Positions 57,532 to 64,000 of a stretch of DNA of 64,000 nucleotides are shown here, in pieces. This DNA comes from Thozetella sp. PMI_491 (lineage: Eukaryota > Ascomycota > Sordariomycetes > Chaetosphaeriales > Chaetosphaeriaceae), in the NCBI GenBank assembly GCA_021432635.1, contig MU270018.1:1366796-1430795 (forward strand), in the 5' to 3' direction. Made by a program: the position numbers and the translations under genes. The notes below the pieces were generated by a model, which saw only the letters and a list, made by a program, of their open reading frames with translations, was not told where the DNA came from and made no database searches. Position 1 is the first letter of the stretch; every line of letters starts with the position of its first letter.

Positions 57532-60166
57532 ATGGCCTCTACGACGCTCGCTTCGCGGCCACGGCCACGGCCCGCCCACACGAAGGGCTCAACCCATTGC
57601 GCCTACACGCCGGATGGCTCCCGGCTAGTAACGGTCGGATCGAACAACACCATACGCCTTTACAAGACCGGCTTCGATGGCGAGCCGTTCAATATCGACG
57701 AATCCCAGGAGCAGAACGTTGCCGTCGCGGCTCACGACGACTTCTTCGTCGCTGGTTCCGAGGACGGCACCGTCAGCCTGTACTCGCTCTCGGCCAACAA
57801 GTTTGAGCGCTTCCTCCTGCGGTCGTCGCTCCCCGTCCGCGATGTCGCCCTATCCCCCGATGGGAAGTGGTGCGCGGTAGCCAGCGACGAGCTCACCGTC
57901 AAGCTTGTCGATACCAAGGACAACACATCAGTGCTCACACTGCGCGAACATGGGAAGCCGACCAAGCACCTGGCCTTCGACCCCAAGGGCACTCTGCTCA
58001 CGCTCGCCTGTACCGACGGCGTCGTATATGTTTACTCGCTCACGGCAGCGCAGCCAGAGCTGATTCACCGGGTGGATGGTATTATTGGCCGCTTGGAGAC
58101 CGACTCAGAGGTGTCCGCCCAAATAGCATGGCATCCTGACGGTCGGGCCTTCGCTCTACCGACACCGACTCGGGACATTCAGGTGGTGTCCAAGAACGAT
58201 TGGGAGAAGCAGCGCGTGTTTTCTGGCCACGAAGGTAGCATCACGGCCCTTGCCTGGTCACCCAATGGCGCATTGCTAGCTTCAGCAGCGAAGGACAAGA
58301 AGATCCTCGTCTGGTCGGTCAAAGACCAGAGCGTCATCGCCAGGTACGAGTATGCCGATGTCATGGATCTTGCCTGGCACCCGATCAAGAACCTTCTATC
58401 GTTCACCACATTCGACGGCGAGGTTTACATCTGCCCGGATTTCGTCGCAGAGCAGTTTGCGTCTTTCCTAAAGCTCCCCAGACAGCCTGCGCCGTTCATT
58501 CACGACCCACTGGCCGAGATATCTACCAATGCTAGGCGGCAGGAGTCTAATGGAAACAAGACCGGTCCTCGCCCCCGGAGGGATTCCCTGGATAGCCTCG
58601 ACGCCCTCTTGGCTGAGGAGTACGGGGATGAGGACGATGATTTCGTCGTGGACGACGATGGTGCTGGCTACACTTTGAATACGAACGGCAAGCGACCGGC
58701 CGAAGACGAAGGCATTGTGGGTGAACACGCCAACAAGCGCTTCAACATGATGCGGCCCCAATATCACGATTCCTTCCAGCCTGGGGCGACTCCTTGGCGT
58801 GGCAATCGTAAATATCTCTGCTTGAACTTGATCGGCTTCGTATGGACAGTGGACCAAGATTCGCACCATACCGTGACGGTGGAGTTCTACGATCATGAGT
58901 TTCACAAAGATTTCCATTTCACCGATACTTTCCTCTACGACCAGGCTTGCCTCAACGAACATGGCACCCTCTTCTCCTGCCCGCCCAAGGACGACGCGCC
59001 TGCTACCATCTTCTATCGTCCCCATGAGACCTGGACCCACCGAACTGACTGGCGGACACAGCTCCCCAAGGGAGAGGCGGTCCTAGCCATGTCCCTCAGT
59101 GACTCGTTCGTTACGGTGACCACAACAGCTAACTATGTGCGCGTGTACACCTTGTTCGGTATTCCATACCGGGTCTACAGGCCAAAGAGCACACCAATGG
59201 TCTCGTGCGCTAGCTGGCGAGATTACGTGCTCACCATGGGCAATGGTCCTGTCGGGGGGGACGGTCGCACCAAGCTACTTTACACCATTCAGAATGTGAA
59301 GCGCGATGAGATCTGCCAGAACGAAGATACCGTCGCGCTTCCCGAGGGCGCGACTGTGAAGAGCGTCTTCTTCTCCGACCACGGCGTAGGTGCAACGAAG
59401 CCCGAACTCGAATAGATAACCAGAGACTAACAGCCTGAAGGAACCTTGTATCTACGACTCAACCGGCACGCTGCTGACACTCTTGCACTGGCGCCAGCCC
59501 TCGCGGGCGTATTGGGTCCCCCTGCTGGATACCAAGCTCCTTGCGCGCCTCGCCTCAGGGCGCAAGAAGGAGTCGTATTTCCCAATCGCGGTGGCCGACA
59601 ACAAGTTTCACTGCATTATCCTGAAGGGTGGCGACCATTATCCGTATTTCCCGCGGCCCTTGCTCTCCGAGTTTGACTTTAGCATCCCGTTGACCTCGCA
59701 GCCTGCCGGCCAAAAGCCGAAAAAGAAGAAGCGCGCAAACAACAGCGATTCCTTTGGCGAGGACCTCGACGAGGATATGGAAGACCCGTCAGATGCTGAA
59801 GAAGAAGACGCAGAGGAGTCCGAGTCGCGCAAGCTCGAGCAGACCTTCCTTCTCAAGGGCATACAAGCCGCACAACTGACAGATCTGGTTGATGCGACTG
59901 CAGGCAACAACACGCAGCGCGCTGCACTGGCACGACTGGAACTGGATATTGACAAGACCCTACTGCAGCTGCTGGCTATTGAATGCCGGGAGGGCGAGGA
60001 CCGCGGTATGCGTGCCCTCGAAGTGGTGCGTTTGATGCGCGACCGCAGTGGTCGCATGATCGAGGCCGCCGGCAAGGTCGCAGAGCGGTACGGACGGTCA
60101 ATTCTCGGCGATAAGATTAGGGAAGTTGGAGAGGAATTGCTGGCCGGTGACGACGAGTTTGAGTAG
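57532..60166 (+). CDS. MCL1: replisome adaptor Mcl1/Ctf4 (SepB)
   Basis: Exons are 57532-59385 and 59441-60166; the 55-nt intron (GTAGGT...GAAG, with a GACTAAC branch) is in phase 0; 859 aa. An N-terminal WD40 propeller spans about residues 15-310 (HCAYTPDGSRLVTVGSNNT, VAGSEDGTVSLYS, VALSPDGKWCAVASDELT, LAFDPKGTLLTLACTDG, GHEGSITALAWSPNGALLASA, MDLAWHPIKNLLSFTTFDG). An acidic linker follows (DEDDDFVVDDD), then the SepB propeller from about 418 (RKYLCLNLIGFVWTVDQD, HDFHFTDTF-like, EPCIYDSTGTLLTLLHWR, ADNKFHCIILKGG). The C-terminal helical part carries KKKKR and ends about 860, without the HMG box of animal AND-1. The family trimerises and links CMG helicase to DNA polymerase alpha in S phase. 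A. nidulans sepB is the orthologue by layout. Confidence 0.95.
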
Positions 60167-63100
60167 GCAATGGACGTAGTGGAGCAAAAGGTCTTGCGGT
60201 GTCTTGATAGGGGGTGTGTTTACATCTTCCCTTTCGGGAGCTATGGGCGACAAGAGTACATAGGGACGGCCCTCCTCCCCTGGGAGGAATAGGCTACGTG
60301 CTCACATCAGTCTGGGGTTATGTTGTCACGAGAACATGGTCGAATGCGTCTTCTGGGTACAGCCAATGGTTCTTAGCGTAATTAATGACTGCAATTGTCT
60401 CACTCTCGCAAGGACTTCGCGCCTTGCCTCTCGCTGCTCCTCATTTCTTTTGCGCCTGCGAGCCCACCTCATCCCGAATCTATGTTGCCTAGTTGGCCCT
60501 CGCACAAGAGGCAACAGGCCATACTCACCACCCATTCCTCGAGCGGGGAGCATTCCTCCCTCGACGAGGAAGAGCAGATGATGGGCCCACGAGTTTCCCG
60601 TTTCGAAGCCAAAGTCTCGGCCAAACGGTGGAGAGCACGGGGAACAAGAGTGAGCTGTCAAAAAGCACCCCTCGATGGCTGGCAGGCGGAAGCGAAAAGA
60701 GAGACACAAAGTGGAACGGGTGGTCCGAGCCTGTCCCGTCTGGTGAAAATATGAGAACTGCATGTCTCGGTTGCGACCGAGGTCGGCATCATGGTCACTA
60801 TTTCGGGAGAGACAAGGCGGGAATTGCATTCCAAAATACGGCTCCCTCGGCAGAGCACTTGTCGATCTCGCTCTATTAAAACGGCCGAGGAAGAAATTTT
60901 CAATTTGGGAAGAGAAGACCCAGGAATGGTGAACGACGGAGCGTTCTCGCCCTGGTTTGTCAACTACTTAGGCGAGGTTTCTTGAGAGCTCTAGAGTTCA
61001 ACCAAGTGCAGCTACGAGGTACACCAGAGGGAAGGGCGGCGGGAACTGTGTCGAGAGACAGACATGAAAAGCATTTTCATGCTACCTGAGGTGCTCTCCC
61101 TGCTTTGAGTATCCGACGGGTCTCGACAGACAAAACGGCAAACTGCTCCGCGCTGGTAGCCCAGAGCCAGTGCCAACCCCTAGCCTCAGCTTAGTTCTCT
61201 TGGGCTCTTCTCACGTTATGTCGAGCAATTGTCGATCCGCCGCACCATTGTTGGCAACCGAGCAGACGACCATCTTCCATTTTCGTGTCTCCCACCAATT
61301 GAGTGCAACGGTTCTAGGCGGTGACGGCACAAATCTATATAAAGCCTTCGCCTGAGATGTGAATCCAAGCGGCCCTTGCGTAAATCTCAGATTGTTAGGG
61401 GTAATGGAGGAGGATATGGAGACGAAAGATGAGATGATCTCTTGCGCGCCTATCATCTCGACGCAGATTCGAGCCGAGTGCCTGCACGGAGCAGATTCCT
61501 ACTCGGAAGCTCAGCCGAACCAATGGTGCTTGAAGGTGTTTATCATGCGTTTCCTCTGACGCCTGAATATCCTATCGGGATGCTTCTTAAACGGACTGTT
61601 CCTGCACGAGCAAGGCAGTGGTTCGCTCGCGGTCATCCTGCCCCAGCTCGTCGGGCGTGCCACTCGGCGAATTGCTATTTGTCCGAACAGGATAAAGTAT
61701 TCGCCAGAGTAAGGCTTCCCAAATGTACCGAACTTTCTGAGTTGATCTCGACGCCTCATTGGGAAGGTACCGGCCGACTCGAGGACCTGCATGCAGCGTC
61801 AGGGTTGCCTCTTAGCGAGCAGGCCGAAGCTGTCAGATTTGTTCCAGACCATGCGAGGGCGACACTGGCGCTCTGGTACCACGCTACACTGTGGTGGTGG
61901 GCCAGGCGCTCCCGTTTCTCGAGAATCCGCGAGGAAAGGCGATGGAAAACTCTGGATCCGTCTTCGGGAAGCGTCGAAAACGGGCATGGAACTCGGATCA
62001 GGAGCTCCAAAGTGTGACAGGGCCCAGAGAGTCAAGACGCGGGCGACAGAACAAATACGATTGGGTAAGTAGGGTAGCATCCAGACCAGGTGCCCGACTC
62101 AGGAAAGCATCTCTCTGGTCGTCGCGCGGGATGGGACCGTCTCACGGGCTTCCAGAGCTCGGGGAGGCTTCCGAAACCTGGGCTCTACGTTCAGAGAATC
62201 CCGGAGGGTATACGCAATCCATCCTGCTCGCCAATCTTCGTATGCAACCACCGTAAGATCGACAAGTTGTTGACGTCTAGATCCAATGAATCTGACGCAC
62301 GGAAGGTTCCGCCGGGGGTTGAACTTTGACAGCTCGTCGGTTGCCCCCGCGAATGTACAGGGCAGAGCAGATAGGGTGCGGCACTGACCGACTACGAAGT
62401 GGAATCGAGGCCGATCACGCACATTCCAGGTTCCCAGAGCGTCCAGGACGGAACGGTGAAACATGGGTGTCCGGTGCAACTTGGGACCCCCCCAAGTTGC
62501 CAAGTAGAACACGCCCCCCTCTTTTCACCTCGGCCTCGCACGTTGCACCCTCGTCCGACCCAGGTGAAGCGGAGTTCTGGTTCCAAAGGTTCTAGTTCCA
62601 TCGGAGCCAGGCTGGGTGAACTCTAACCACTACCATGGACTACGACCTCGGGTTTCCGGGGCCGCTTACTAGGATTGACCTGCACTGCTTTATCCTTTTT
62701 TGCTTACCGTGTCGATGAGGACACCATGTCGCTCTCATGGGTCGCCAAATAGGAAACGTCCGACGCCGACTTGCATGTCCAAAGGCCCAGGGCGGGAAGA
62801 AAAAAAAAAAGGGGAGGGGGGGCAGGTCTTGGACATGCAGCCAGTCAGCTCCATGTTCCGTCGAGTCGCGATCTTGTACATGGGCATGTGCAAAGCAAAA
62901 CTCTGCATAGTAGGTAAGCAATCTTTCCTTACCCACCTAAAGGCTCTAATATCAGCGGCAGCTGAAAGGCAGAGGGGCTAGTTACGGTACCCACAGCAGA
63001 CCCTAAGGAAGTCATAATGCTCTAATTGGGATGTATGCCCGATGGCTGCAGGAAGATGCTGCAGCGGGCTGGCCGAGCTGGTTGACAGCCAGGGATACGG

Positions 63101-64000
63101 GATAGGATAGAATTTGAGCAGGACCTTCTGCTGGAAGGCGCTGATGACCCGTGAATCCAATAACAAGACGGCGAGGCCATGTACCCGGGTATCTGGAATG
63201 GTCTCCTACGAGGGTGCCAGCTGGAATCCGTAATGCAGGCGTTCCTGCGTTGGGACCATGCAGAATGGTGAGTGGCTGGGAGCACCAGAGGGTCCTCGCT
63301 TGAAGGGGCCTATAAGTCGGGTGTTATTGAGCTCAGCGTAGGAATGGTAAGAGAAATTTCAGGAGTTGCGCGTTGACTTGAGACCTGTGACTCGAAGGCA
63401 CCGGATCTCCCTCCACACCCGGTTCGGTGACATCGCGACACCGTGTTGGCTAGCGGCTACGCCATTGGGACAGTGAGCCGGGGCGACATCTGGTTCAGTG
63501 GCGGCGTGCCGGGGTGTGAAGTTCGGTAGCGGTGGACCTGAACGCAGCCGCGACCACCGGGAGGAGTTAGTGATGTGGACCGCCACGAGATGGGCGAGAT
63601 CCCTGGGAACAACCAACAACCCACGCTCGGACAGCAGTTTCCAAGGCCTCGGTGAGGTGGCAGGTGGGAAAAAGCGGTACGCCGGGTGCCGGATACGGCT
63701 GGTAGGTCTCTCACCGTCCGGGAAAGGGGGTGCGGGGGGGTGAGGAGCGAGGGGCGTCTCTTGGTTCCTAGGAAAATACCCGACCCGTGTCTCTCTTGGG
63801 CGGTTGATCAGGACGATTCTCCTACCGTGTTGAGAAAACATGTTCCGTCAGATGCCCCTCTCCAAACGCTGGTTCTCCGGTTGGGGGGATTGTATGGACA
63901 CCGTAGTGCAGATCACGAGCTGGGTCTCTTGAGCGATACAGCTTCTATTTTCGGAGCCGCGAAATTGGGGAGCCGTGGAAGCCAGCTCAACCCCGAGATC
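60167..64000. other. 3.8-kb stretch without a supported gene
   Basis: MCL1 3'UTR followed by short open frames on both strands up to 191 codons (61442-62017, +), none with a domain, intron set or coding rhythm. A perfect 10-bp hairpin lies at 62476-62500. A gene could begin beyond the right edge; nothing is cut by it that I can recognise. Confidence 0.5.
62476..62500. repeat. perfect 10-bp inverted repeat with 5-nt loop
   Basis: GCAACTTGGG and CCCAAGTTGC flank an ACCCC loop. The stem would be stable in RNA or extruded DNA. No flanking gene gives it a role. Confidence 0.8.

Noticed and set aside
58468-59040. 190-codon minus-strand frame
   Set aside because: Antisense shadow of MCL1.
61442-62017. 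191-codon + strand frame near the right edge
   Set aside because: Several competing frames overlap it and nothing recognisable is encoded.

Overview
The window looks like nuclear DNA from a filamentous ascomycete (Pezizomycotina, most likely Sordariomycetes). Evidence: introns of about 50-120 nt with GTANGT-type donors and CTNAC branch sites, pyrimidine-rich leaders, long intergenic spaces, and fungal-style proteins (fungal PUF architecture, 2EXR protein, Mcl1/SepB, Rad57, YAT-type carnitine acetyltransferase). The species cannot be named from sequence alone. There is one 100-N assembly gap behind a poly-G run near 42.0 kb.

Layout, left to right: the 3' part of an NFU1-type Fe-S scaffold gene (1-685, +); a PSP1-domain protein with a long leader and a probable 5'UTR intron (6060-8787, +); an unrecognised four-exon nuclear-looking protein (10167-11109, +); ribosomal protein eL15 (11668-12508, +) with a telomere-repeat-like (Tbf1-type) site upstream; a five-exon Pumilio/PUF protein that reads as several separate frames until spliced (14428-19397, -); a 6.4-kb gene-poor stretch; RNA polymerase III subunit RPC2 (25752-29337, +); RAD57 (29747-31246, -); a carnitine acetyltransferase (32232-34928, -); a 2EXR-domain protein (38326-39306, -); a putative mitochondrial protein (43874-44880, -); the Rab GTPase Ypt1 (45920-47046, +); a large conserved fungal protein of unknown role (48382-51559, -); a WD40 protein (55592-56835, -); and the replisome adaptor Mcl1/Ctf4 (57532-60166, +). 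The remaining 3.8 kb to the right edge hold no gene I can support.

The genes are housekeeping functions in unrelated pathways (Fe-S assembly, translation, mRNA control, tRNA/5S transcription, recombination, acetyl transfer, ER-Golgi traffic, replication). They do not form a cluster or a single system. I found no CRISPR, transposon, viral relic, rRNA or convincing tRNA.

The most interesting material is in gene structure and regulation: 13-nt and 21-nt microexons, an 11-nt coding first exon with a tandem donor that toggles a stop codon in YPT1, introns that stay open in frame (246 nt in PUF, 60 nt in the carnitine acetyltransferase, 48 nt in PSP1), a minimal uORF overlapping the RAD57 start codon, an MCB-like cluster before MCL1, and Tbf1-like sites. 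I do not see a clearly undescribed biological system; the best unknown proteins are those at 10167, 44880, 51559 and 56835.
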